Made by a program: the position numbers and the translations under genes | Origin: Verrucomicrobiota bacterium | GTDB lineage: Bacteria; Verrucomicrobiota; Verrucomicrobiia; CAIQCK01 | Reading direction: 5' to 3' | DNA: 64,000 nt | NCBI GenBank assembly: GCA_026397915.1 | Contig: JAPLTX010000039.1 | Location: forward strand, 1 to 64,000 | Shown: piece after piece, positions 27,931-35,144 of the stretch | Numbering within the stretch: position 1 is the stretch's first letter | Layout of the letters: every line of letters begins with the position of its first letter | Notes under the pieces: generated by a model | What the model saw: the letters and a program-made list of their open reading frames with translations, nothing else | Database searches by the model: none | What the model was told of the DNA's origin: nothing

Positions 27931-28025
27931 AGAAGTGTTTGCCATATTCGGTAGGGCGCGACCGCTGGGCGCGCCGGTGGATTCGGACGGCGCAGCGCTC
28001 CGTCCCTACCTTTGTTGTGTCATGA
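27927..28025 (+). CDS. Bridging 32-codon mini-ORF across a palindromic insertion
   Basis: This short ORF starts in the ATGA that ends modB and stops in the ATGA that starts modC, so both junctions have overlapping stop/start codons. A GGGGGAG run lies five bases before its ATG, whereas modC itself has no visible ribosome binding site. Most of the ORF is the palindromic repeat at 27950-28010, read through without a stop. The likely reading is that modC once started at or near 27927 and that the repeat inserted there while translation stayed coupled. The peptide itself probably has no function. Confidence 0.45.
   Translation: MKKCLPYSVGRDRWARRWIRTAQRSVPTFVVS
27950..28010. repeat. Modular palindromic repeat between modB and modC
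   Basis: Outer ends GGTAGGG / CCCTACC enclose two hairpins, GGCGCG/CGCGCC and GGACGG/CCGTCC, separated by GGTGGATTC. The plan matches the elements at 24424 and 37207-37348. It lies inside an otherwise overlapping operon. Confidence 0.75.
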
Positions 28026-28699
28026 TCGCCCTTGAACACATCGCCATTCGGTCCGGCGCGTTTGTGCTGAGCGAGGTTTCGTTCACAGTGCCGGGATCGG
28101 TTTACGGCGTGCTGATGGGGCCGACCGGCTGCGGCAAGACGACGTTGATCGAGATCATCTGCGGCCTGCGCAAGCCCGAAGCCGGCCGTGTGCTGGTCAA
28201 CGGCCGCGACGTTACGCACGAGCCGCCCGGCAACCGAGGCGTCGGCTACGTGCCGCAGGATGGCGCGATGTTCCCGACGATGACCGTCCGGCAGCAACTC
28301 GGCTTCGCGTTGCGAATCCGGCGGCGGCCCGCGGAGGAAACGGCGTCACGCGTCGAGGAACTGGCGGCGCATTTGGGCGTCGCGCATCTGCTCGACCGCA
28401 AGCCGCACGGCTTGTCGGGCGGCGAGCGGCAGCGCGTCGCGTTGGGACGCGCGCTGGCGGCGCGGCCGGCGGTGCTGCTGCTCGACGAGCCGCTTTCCGC
28501 GCTCGACGAAAACATGCGCGGCGACATGCGGGACCTGCTCAAGTGCGTGCAGCGCGAGCACGGCGTCTCCGTGCTTCACGTCACGCATGATCGCTCCGAG
28601 GCGCGGCAGGTGGCCGACCTGTTGCTGACGATGAGCGATGGCCGCGTGCGGCAGACGGACCTGGATACATTGGGAGCGCCATGCACCTGCCAACACTGA
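28022..28699 (+). CDS. modC: Molybdate/tungstate-type ABC transporter ATPase (ModC)
   Basis: 225 residues with all nucleotide-binding motifs: Walker A GPTGCGKTT (residues about 33-41), Q-loop YVPQDGAMFP, signature LSGGERQRVALGRAL, Walker B VLLLDEPLSALD and switch His in HVTHD. It lacks the C-terminal MOP/TOBE regulatory domain of classical ModC, as is common in tungstate and short molybdate ATPases. The ATG at 28022 overlaps the mini-ORF stop; an upstream extension to 27935 would run through the palindrome and is rejected. It overlaps the following E1-like gene by 19 bases, which fits a single operon. Confidence 0.93.
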   Translation: MIALEHIAIRSGAFVLSEVSFTVPGSVYGVLMGPTGCGKTTLIEIICGLRKPEAGRVLVNGRDVTHEPPGNRGVGYVPQDGAMFPTMTVRQQLGFALRIRRRPAEETASRVEELAAHLGVAHLLDRKPHGLSGGERQRVALGRALAARPAVLLLDEPLSALDENMRGDMRDLLKCVQREHGVSVLHVTHDRSEARQVADLLLTMSDGRVRQTDLDTLGAPCTCQH

Positions 28700-29430
28700 C
28701 ACAAGAGGAGCGCGCCATTTACGAATGGCAGATGTGGGTGCCGGGCCTGGGCGAGGAAGGCCAGCGCAAGCTCAAGGGCGCGTCGGTGCTCATCTCCCGC
28801 GTCGGCGGCCTTGGCGGCGTGGTGGCTTACGAACTGGCCGCCGCGGGCGTCGGGCGGCTCGTGCTCGCCCACGCCGGCAACCTCAAGCCCGCCGACCTGA
28901 ACCGCCAGCTTCTCCAGACCCACGACCACGTCGGCCAGCCGCGCATTGAGTCCATCGCGCGCCGGCTGCGCGAACTCAACCCCCGCCTCGACATCGTGGC
29001 GGTCGGCGAGAACGTCACGGAGGAAAACGCCGGCCGGCTCGTGGCGCAGGCGGATGTCGTGGTGGACGCTGCGCCGTTGTTCGAGGAGCGGTTCGCGCTG
29101 AACCACGCCGCCGTCCAGCAGCGAAAACCGATGGTGGAGTGCTCGATGTATTCGATGGAGGCCCACGTCACGACGATTCTGCCGGGCCGCACCGCGTGCC
29201 TGCAATGCCTTGTTCCTGAAAAACCCGCCGACTGGAAGCGCCAGTTCCCGGTGATAGGCGCGATCTCCGGCACCGCCGGCTGCGTCGGCGCGGTCGAGGT
29301 CATCAAGCTCCTCACCGGCATCGGTGAACTGCTCGCCGGCTCAATGCTCGTGATGGACCTCCGGACCATGAACTTCCGCCGGGTGAAAACAGTGCGGCGG
29401 CCTGATTGTCCCGTCTGTTTGCAAAGCTGA
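28681..29430 (+). CDS. E1-like adenylyltransferase (MoeB/ThiF/HesA family)
   Basis: 249 residues. The nucleotide-binding loop SRVGGLGGVVAYEL is near residue 39, followed by the conserved DLNRQLLQ (residues about 74-81), which binds ATP in this family, and GxxR/E helices. Two zinc-binding CxxC pairs are present: CLQC (about 173) and CPVC near the C-terminus. The family adenylates the C-terminal Gly-Gly of MoaD or ThiS. Placement at the end of an oxyanion uptake operon points to molybdopterin or tungstopterin assembly rather than thiamine. No MoaD/ThiS partner and no molybdo- or tungsto-enzyme is visible here. The start overlaps modC. Confidence 0.9.
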   Translation: MHLPTLTQEERAIYEWQMWVPGLGEEGQRKLKGASVLISRVGGLGGVVAYELAAAGVGRLVLAHAGNLKPADLNRQLLQTHDHVGQPRIESIARRLRELNPRLDIVAVGENVTEENAGRLVAQADVVVDAAPLFEERFALNHAAVQQRKPMVECSMYSMEAHVTTILPGRTACLQCLVPEKPADWKRQFPVIGAISGTAGCVGAVEVIKLLTGIGELLAGSMLVMDLRTMNFRRVKTVRRPDCPVCLQS

Positions 29431-29462
29431 TAGCTGAAAGCTAAAAGCTGAAAGCTGAATGC
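29425..29462. repeat. Short imperfect AGCTGAAAGC-type repeat
   Basis: Imperfect tandem copies of roughly seven bases (agctgat-agctgaaagct-aaaagctgaaagctg) start at the stop codon of the E1-like gene. Related stretches lie at 30668-30694 (ccatctg-type), 31202-31243, 34722-34758, 35601-35663 and 36708-36742, all intergenic and all within this accessory region. Confidence 0.6.
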
Positions 29463-29574
29463 TTTTCCCCGGAGTCTTCACTTTTCATTCTTCATTCTGC
29501 ACTCGCCGCGATCTCCTTCTCCCTTGCCCCTTGTTGCGTCACTCCCTACACTCGCACCCAAGGTGGTTCGGGTG

Positions 29575-30660
29575 ATGAAGACTTCGCCTCTGACAATCAA
29601 ACACGTTCCGTTCGAGTCCATCTACCGGCAGGAATACGAGGTGGTCGAGGAACACCGCGGCAACCTCCGCCTCTATCCCCACACCGACCAGCTTCCCGTC
29701 ATCTCCCGCGCCATCAACCTCGAATTCTACGGCGCGCTTCCCGACAAGGTCGCCCATGCGGACCATCGCGCCGACGGCTACCATAAACTTCTTCTCTACC
29801 AGGCCGTCCTGATGTTCTGCGGCATATTCAACCGTTCGCGGCCGGATGGTTTGCAGCTATACCAATTACTGACGCCGGAACTGGTTTCCAAAGTTGCTGT
29901 TGTCCAGCGCATCACAGAGAACACACGTCACGGTCTCCGCCACGGTTTCCGCTTCTTTACCGGCACGGACTTCCTGCCCGACATCCATCTCTCCGGCAAA
30001 CGCATCCTGTTTGCGGATCATCTGCTCCAGCGGTTTTCCCAGCGCGTGCCGAACCATGTCGGCGAGGATCTTCACGAGTTCCTGCTTTCCTTTTATGGAA
30101 CAGCGCCGGTCGTCCTGCAAGTGGGCCGCGGCCACGGCCTGGTCGTGCCCTACGACGATTCCATTCTGGCCTTCCCTTTCGAGGAAACCGACGCGGAATA
30201 TGTTTTCACCACCTGCCTGACCATCAACGAAATCCACGACATGGATGTCGTCCTGCCGGCGGGCCGCACCTTGCATCACGGAAAGACCTTTCAGGAGCCA
30301 CCCGTCCGCAATTGGGCGCCCATCGAAAGCGCCTTCAAGTATTACAAACTATGGCGCTACAAGAAGCCTCTGGGGAAGTTGCCCGCCCGCCCCGCTCGCA
30401 ATTGGGACTGGCACAAGATGAACTACCACCTCAAGGGCGCATGCGAGCGGCAAGGTTTCACCGAAGGCTCCCGCCTGCTGTTCCTCGACAACATCTACGG
30501 TCCCTGTGTCCTGATGTTGCGTCCCGGACAGCATGAATTCACTTACAACGAGCGGAATCATTTCAAACAAATGTATCCAAATATCAATTGGGATGAGAAC
30601 TATGCGCCGGCACTTCCGGCCCCAAAACCCGCCGCCCCGCCGCCTCCTCCCATCTCCTAG
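29575..30660 (+). CDS. Protein of unknown function with proline-rich tail
   Basis: 361 residues; I do not recognise the family. It is probably a soluble cytoplasmic protein: no signal peptide or membrane helix, many aromatic and charged residues (NWDWHKMNYHLKG, NERNHFKQMYPNINWDENY), and a C-terminal Pro/Ala tail (APALPAPKPAAPPPPPIS). The start at 29575 is chosen for AAGGTGG (29560-29566) eight bases upstream; an in-frame ATG further upstream would add a low-complexity stretch. It is convergent with the minus-strand gene at 30705. Base use is closer to the host average than that of the ABC module that follows. Confidence 0.75.
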   Translation: MKTSPLTIKHVPFESIYRQEYEVVEEHRGNLRLYPHTDQLPVISRAINLEFYGALPDKVAHADHRADGYHKLLLYQAVLMFCGIFNRSRPDGLQLYQLLTPELVSKVAVVQRITENTRHGLRHGFRFFTGTDFLPDIHLSGKRILFADHLLQRFSQRVPNHVGEDLHEFLLSFYGTAPVVLQVGRGHGLVVPYDDSILAFPFEETDAEYVFTTCLTINEIHDMDVVLPAGRTLHHGKTFQEPPVRNWAPIESAFKYYKLWRYKKPLGKLPARPARNWDWHKMNYHLKGACERQGFTEGSRLLFLDNIYGPCVLMLRPGQHEFTYNERNHFKQMYPNINWDENYAPALPAPKPAAPPPPPIS

Positions 30661-30704
30661 CTTTTATCCGCCATCTGCCATCTTCCATCTCTCAGTTTCC
30701 CGTC

Positions 30705-31121
30705 TCACATCTTCCGAATCTTCTCCCGGACGGGCATCAGTTGCCTCATCAGCAACGTTCGATCTGGCTCCTTCAGCCCCAGCGCCACATCCGTTAGCTC
30801 CTCCATCAACTTCTGGCATTCCGCCACCTGCTCCGGCGAGGGCTGTCTTCGCTCAAACCGATCCGCCTCCGTCTTCAACTCCTGCACCTTCAGCGCGAGC
30901 TTCAGCAGCGGCTGCATCTCTGTCCGTTTCATCAGGAAATACGCGATCAACTCCTGCAACGACAGCCCTGTATTATTGGTGGGTGGATTCACCAGCGCGA
31001 GGAACGCCCCAAACTCCACGTTGCGCTGGTTATCGGCCTTCACCCATTCCCGAATTTCCTCAATCGTCCCCGGCACCTTCTGCGGTGTGGCGGGTTCTTG
31101 CTTCGGTTCTTCTGGTGGCAT
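30705..31121 (-). CDS. Small helical hypothetical protein
   Basis: 138 residues, charged, predicted mainly alpha-helical, with segments such as VPGTIEEIREWVKADNQ and AECQKLMEELTDVALGLKE. There is no signal peptide or membrane segment and no recognised domain. A strong ribosome binding site, GGAGG, lies seven bases before the ATG at 31121, which favours this strand over the overlapping plus-strand ORF (low-complexity Ser/Pro). It is convergent with the unknown gene at 29575. Confidence 0.7.
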   Translation of the reverse strand: MPPEEPKQEPATPQKVPGTIEEIREWVKADNQRNVEFGAFLALVNPPTNNTGLSLQELIAYFLMKRTEMQPLLKLALKVQELKTEADRFERRQPSPEQVAECQKLMEELTDVALGLKEPDRTLLMRQLMPVREKIRKM

Positions 31122-31361
31122 ATTCCGACCTCCGCCATAGCCGATTCATCCATGGAAATCCAGATTTCTTCCGCCCCCAACTGCCGCCTTCCCGTTGACC
31201 ACTGAAAGCTGATAGCTGAGAACTGACAGCCGAGAGCTAAGAACCTCTTCCCCCTTGCTCCTGCCGCCTCTCCGCCATACACTGAACCCGATGTTCGCCG
31301 GATCTTGTTCGGTTTCGGAACTGTGGATTTACGACTGCCTAGACGGTGAAAGGAGAGCAAC

Positions 31362-31532
31362 ATGGAAATAACCCCCAGAGATATCATAGACCTGTTGATC
31401 GGACTGGCGGCCGGGGTAGCAATTACGTTTACATACCAATCGGTCACGAATACGAAAACAAATTCAACGGACACTAGGCAATCCAACAATGTGGTTGGCG
31501 GTGACCAAGCAGGCAGAGACATCAAGAAGTAG
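31362..31532 (+). CDS. 56-residue single-pass membrane protein sharing a tail motif with the next gene
   Basis: Translating from ATG 31362 gives 56 residues, with AAGGAGA ending seven bases upstream, an excellent ribosome binding site. Residues about 8-25 (IIDLLIGLAAGVAITFTY) form one hydrophobic helix; a polar Thr/Asn linker follows; the C-terminus is NNVVGGDQAGRDIKK. The same motif starts the next protein (NIVGGDQAGRDITK). Six of twelve identical residues use different synonymous codons, so the match is not a recent DNA duplication. It begins the ABC-3C module, 19 bases from the next gene. A role as the membrane effector or anchor recruited by the module is inferred. Confidence 0.75.
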   Translation: MEITPRDIIDLLIGLAAGVAITFTYQSVTNTKTNSTDTRQSNNVVGGDQAGRDIKK

Positions 31533-31551
31533 GGAATTGTGCTAGACAGAG

Positions 31552-32106
31552 ATGACGACGCAAGCCGGTAACATTGTGGGCGGTGATCAAGCTGGGCGCG
31601 ACATCACGAAGAATTACATCTTCGATGCAACTGAGCCGACGCCCATGCGCCACTTGATCGAGAGGCTGAAACATGAACGAGCGAACGATATGCGCTTTGC
31701 GGATACGCTTTCCATTCTGAAGCGCTATACGATGCCGGCGGCGGGAGAGACGGTTAATGGATTGGAAGACAAGTTGCGGGCGGCAGATAGGGGCGCTCTT
31801 CTAGCGTATGCGGCACGTGTCAAGGAAGTGTTCCATAAGAAGCTTATGGAAAACCAGTTCTCGGAGGCCGGGCAAGAGATTCTTGCTTATCTCCTTGCCG
31901 AGATTTTCACGAGATTCCACCATCACGTTTTGCCCGCTATTCACAGCGGCGAATCTCAACAGAGTGTAAGCGAACTTGTTCAGAGGCATGTGATTGATCC
32001 GGTCCAAAGCATGTTAGGCGAGAACCCACTACATCTCTATGCCGAGGAGGTTAACGGGATGCTTTACTATTTAACCGGAAATTGCCATATCAGATGGGTG
32101 CGCTGA
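31552..32106 (+). CDS. ABC-3C system component carrying the GGDQAGRDI N-terminal motif
   Basis: 184 residues. Residues 6-20 carry the Gly/Asp motif (NIVGGDQAGRDITK), followed by a helical domain (about 35-150) and a conserved-looking C-terminal block ending VNGMLYYLTGNCHIRW. That block and the gene order (this gene, a ~170-aa middle component, then a coiled-coil ABC ATPase, all overlapping) fit the C-terminal-domain component of ABC-three-component conflict systems. The start at 31552 follows AGACAGAG, a weak ribosome binding site. The stop overlaps the next ATG (TGATG). GC is visibly below the flanking genome. Family assignment rests on order and remembered motifs, not a search. Confidence 0.75.
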   Translation: MTTQAGNIVGGDQAGRDITKNYIFDATEPTPMRHLIERLKHERANDMRFADTLSILKRYTMPAAGETVNGLEDKLRAADRGALLAYAARVKEVFHKKLMENQFSEAGQEILAYLLAEIFTRFHHHVLPAIHSGESQQSVSELVQRHVIDPVQSMLGENPLHLYAEEVNGMLYYLTGNCHIRWVR

Positions 32107-32612
32107 TGCTCGTTTACCACCCAGCTTTTGACTTCCACCATTGCGTGTTTCGCATGGTTCGACTGCTCAACAAACTGCCCGCTGCTCGTTACAATCTTGA
32201 GAGAATACGAGTTCTAGACTTTTACCTTCTATTCCCGTCGCAGATTCCGTCGATGAGATTTCCAACGAAATTGCGAGGCCAAAGAAAACGATTCGAGGAT
32301 TTAGCGAACAAGTATGACCAACTTGTGGATCCCTACCAAGTGTTCTTGCGTTTGGAGCCTTTTCAAACGGAGGCACTTGGCTCGTTGGCAGCCTATGCTT
32401 TGATATCGGCTGAGGCCCTCAATGAAGGATTCGTCGAAAGAACTGCAACACAAATTCCGCCGAGGCTTAAAACCATTGCGGAGGCAGCCGACGAAAAACA
32501 ACCCGACGTCATTCGCTTGCTCGCAGGACCGCTAAGCGAAATACCTATGTATGGCCGTGATGGGCTGAAAGGAAGAACTCACCTGTTTGAGTGTCGTTAT
32601 GATCCAGCATAA
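32106..32612 (+). CDS. ABC-3C system middle component
   Basis: 168 residues from ATG 32106, whose A is the last base of the previous stop codon. The N-terminus, YHPAFDFHHCVFRMVRLL followed by ERIRVLDFYLLFP, is typical of ABC-3C middle-component proteins as I know them; the rest is predicted helical and soluble. No enzymatic motif is seen. It overlaps the ATPase start by 14 bases. Such proteins are thought to bridge the ATPase and the effector/CTD component. The 8-codon upstream extension to 32082 is unnecessary. Confidence 0.75.
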   Translation: MLVYHPAFDFHHCVFRMVRLLNKLPAARYNLERIRVLDFYLLFPSQIPSMRFPTKLRGQRKRFEDLANKYDQLVDPYQVFLRLEPFQTEALGSLAAYALISAEALNEGFVERTATQIPPRLKTIAEAADEKQPDVIRLLAGPLSEIPMYGRDGLKGRTHLFECRYDPA

Positions 32613-34503
32613 ACCAACTCTGATGGTGCGCCGGCTGGCGGTCTATGCCAACGGGCATCCTGTCTATGACGAAGCGTTTAGGCTTGGTGTGAATATCATT
32701 CGAGGCGCAAACAGTTCCGGAAAATCCACCATAGCCGATTTCCTGTTCTTTGCGCTTGGCGGGGATGTGTCAGCATGGAAACTGGAAGCTGAGCGTTGCA
32801 GCGAGGTTGTGGCAGAAGTCTTGATTAACGGTTCGCCCCTGACCCTGCGCCGTGGCGTCTCCAAATCAGCCAGACAACCCATGATGTTGTTTTGGGGTGA
32901 CTATGAGCACGCGCGGGCATCTGCTGTGGATGGATGGCAGGTGTTCTCGTTTCAGCGAAGCGAGGAGAAACAAAGTTTTTCCCAAGTTCTTTTCCGAGCG
33001 ATGGGTTTTCCTGAAGTTCGCAGTGATATGGAAAACAACATCACAATGCACCAAATCCTGCGCTTAATCTATGTTGACCAGTTGAGTCTAGTCGAGAATC
33101 TGATGCGCACGGAACATTTTGACACTCCGCTCACTCGAGAAGCAGTTCGGGACCTCCTTTTCGGTTTTTACGATGACGTTCTATACCGTTGCGAGCTTAA
33201 GCTTCGTGACAAACGGCGTGAACTAGAGACAGCCCGCACAGAATTCGACAGCGCAATGGGGGTTCTTGGCCAAACGGGTCACGAACTTGACATGGATAAA
33301 GTTAGTAGTGCTATAGCAGATACAGAAGACTGTCTTGGCAAGATTCAAACGGCCATTGATGCTTTCGGTCGGACAAGCACTGCAGCCCTGTCTCCAGGCA
33401 CTCAAGATGCCATACGCAAACTGGGAGATGCTCTTGTTGCCGCCCGACGAGAAAAAGACAAGATTGAAACTGAGATTCGGACTACCGAACTCGACATTGA
33501 GGATTCCCGCGAGTTCATTACCGCATTGGAGAACCGACAAATTGCCATCGAGAATTCAATCTCGACTCGTGAGATCCTTGGGGAACTTCCTTTGACTCGG
33601 TGCCCGCATTGTTTGCAGTCACTTGAGCAGGTTTTGCCGAAGAACGTCTGCTTTCTTTGCAAACAGCCCGTTGCAGAGACAACCGGACGATCACAAGCGT
33701 TGCGAATGCGGCAAGAACTGGTCTTTCAACAAAAGGAATCCGAGGCGCTCCTCAGCGAGAAAGAGCGGCGATTGACGAAACTGAAGGAAGTATTCCCGGC
33801 TGTTGCTGAAAAGGAAAAGACGCTCCAAAGGGAGTTTGATGCGGCAAGGGAAACGGCGACAACAAGCCGCGACCAAGAACTTGACGCACTGTTCGTGCAA
33901 CGGGGAATGCTCGACAGTCGGAAACAGTTTTTACTCATGCAGGCGAAAGCAATAGGGGTTCTTGAACGGCTCAAATCAAGAATTACTAATCTCAGTTCTG
34001 ATATTCGTCGCCTGGAAATGGAAATTGTGGCGAAGCGAAAAGCCCAAGAACGGAAAAAGGCCGAGGCAATGCAGTGCGTTCATCGGAACGTCCTCGAACT
34101 ACTGAGAGCCGATACACACCACGAGGAGGTGTTCCAAAGAGGGCAGAGTGTATTGGTGGATTTCAGAAAGAACGCGTTTGCGGTCGATGGCCAGAATCAG
34201 TTCTCCGCAAGTTCAATTGCGTATCTAAAGAACTGCATTCACTACGGCGTGTTCTTTGCGTCTCTAGAACTAGATTTCTTCCGCTACCCGCGCCTTATCA
34301 TCTGCGATAACATGGAAGACAAAGGCATGCAAGAAGCGCGCAGTCAGAACTTCCAGCGCGCGGTTGTGGCGAAGGCAAAGACATTTGACGTCGAGCATCA
34401 GATTATCTTTACAACTTCGATGATTGACTCGTCTCTCGATAACCCGGACCTCTGTATAGGCTCGAAATACACGCCTTCTCGTAAGTCACTCAAGTTCGAT
34501 TAA
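32599..34503 (+). CDS. Coiled-coil ABC ATPase with zinc-ribbon hook (ABC-3C ATPase)
   Basis: 634 residues, RecN/Rad50/SMC-like. Walker A is GANSSGKST (residues 36-44). Long coiled coils flank a four-Cys zinc ribbon, CPHC (335-338) and CFLC (351-354), at the hairpin tip, in place of the single CxxC hook of Rad50. The C-terminal half has a degenerate signature (FSASSIAYLKN, about 534) instead of LSGGE, a Walker B-like LIICDNMEDKG (about 563-573) and HQIIFTTS as switch region. It is the sensor/motor of the three-gene module; the trigger is unknown. The start at 32599 is used; a TTG four codons upstream is also possible. Local GC is low: 24 of 60 bases in 33961-34020. Confidence 0.88.
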   Translation: MIQHKPTLMVRRLAVYANGHPVYDEAFRLGVNIIRGANSSGKSTIADFLFFALGGDVSAWKLEAERCSEVVAEVLINGSPLTLRRGVSKSARQPMMLFWGDYEHARASAVDGWQVFSFQRSEEKQSFSQVLFRAMGFPEVRSDMENNITMHQILRLIYVDQLSLVENLMRTEHFDTPLTREAVRDLLFGFYDDVLYRCELKLRDKRRELETARTEFDSAMGVLGQTGHELDMDKVSSAIADTEDCLGKIQTAIDAFGRTSTAALSPGTQDAIRKLGDALVAARREKDKIETEIRTTELDIEDSREFITALENRQIAIENSISTREILGELPLTRCPHCLQSLEQVLPKNVCFLCKQPVAETTGRSQALRMRQELVFQQKESEALLSEKERRLTKLKEVFPAVAEKEKTLQREFDAARETATTSRDQELDALFVQRGMLDSRKQFLLMQAKAIGVLERLKSRITNLSSDIRRLEMEIVAKRKAQERKKAEAMQCVHRNVLELLRADTHHEEVFQRGQSVLVDFRKNAFAVDGQNQFSASSIAYLKNCIHYGVFFASLELDFFRYPRLIICDNMEDKGMQEARSQNFQRAVVAKAKTFDVEHQIIFTTSMIDSSLDNPDLCIGSKYTPSRKSLKFD

Positions 34504-34851
34504 ATAGTTGGGGGGCGGTTTAAGTTTTGAAGGCGATCGAGAAAGCTCGCATTCGAGAATTCCGACGGGATTCAATCTCTCAGCCCACGGGTAGTGAGGA
34601 CAAGCTACCCCGGGTTGGTTATCGGCATGATTTTCAACTACAACGGAGTTGCATCTATCGGCGCGTGACGAGATATGACGAGAGTTGAGAGCTAAAAGGT
34701 AAGAGGGAAGGGCACTTCAACCATCAGCTCTCAGCCATCAGCCGTCAGTCGTCAGCTTTCTCAGCCCACGGTGGGACGAGTGTCCGGCCCTGAAAAATAC
34801 GAACAGTGAGTTCGTTCACAGACGCTCCGGGGTGGTGTATGAAGTGGCTCC
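34504..34851. other. Gene-free stretch downstream of the ABC-3C module
   Basis: No convincing gene is seen. It contains an imperfect palindrome (CCCACGGGTAG / CTACCCCGGG around 34583-34617), a CAACT/AGTTG hairpin near 34638-34654, two copies of TCTCAGCCCACGG (34578-34590 and 34759-34771), a gtcagcc-type short repeat (34722-34758) and a 17-base palindrome upstream of the regulator gene. It looks like an accumulation of small repeats at the edge of an acquired module. Confidence 0.6.
34799..34815. promoter_or_regulatory. Candidate operator palindrome
   Basis: ACGAAC-AGTGA-GTTCGT is a perfect 6+6 inverted repeat with a 5-base centre, 36 bases before the XRE-type gene. Size and position suit a dimeric helix-turn-helix autorepressor, but no second copy was found. 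Confidence 0.35.
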
Positions 34852-35133
34852 ATGGCAATCAAACGTGGCAATCCCAAGGATCGCAAATCGCTCGCGTGTG
34901 GAACTCGTCAGTGGAGGGAGGCGCAGGAACTTGAAGTGCCGGACTGCGCGGACCTCCTGGGGATCAGCGACCGGCATTTGGAGTATCTGGAGAGCGGCCA
35001 GCGGCGGGCTTCGGTGGATTTGCTGGTGCGGATGGCGAAAGTCACGCGGCGGGGATGCCATTGCCCGATGGGATACGAGTTCTGCCCGCGCCGGGACGCC
35101 CGGACAGGGGACGGATTGCCCGCACCGGCTTGA
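34852..35133 (+). CDS. Small XRE-type helix-turn-helix protein
   Basis: 93 residues. ADLLGISDRHLEYLESGQRR (about 33-52) followed by ASVDLLVRMAKVT matches the lambda-repressor/XRE fold: recognition helix, turn with G, then the closing helices. The C-terminal ~25 residues are Cys/Arg-rich (GCHCPMGYEFCPR) and could bind a metal or be disordered. No clear ribosome binding site precedes ATG 34852. It lies 350 bases downstream of the ABC-3C ATPase on the same strand and could be its regulator or an independent gene. Confidence 0.65.
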   Translation: MAIKRGNPKDRKSLACGTRQWREAQELEVPDCADLLGISDRHLEYLESGQRRASVDLLVRMAKVTRRGCHCPMGYEFCPRRDARTGDGLPAPA

Positions 35134-35144
35134 GCAAAGGGTTG

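Noticed and set aside
30533-31198. Plus-strand frame of 221 codons
   Set aside because: The product is low-complexity Ser/Pro, overlaps the end of a real gene, and lies opposite a minus-strand gene that has a GGAGG site.
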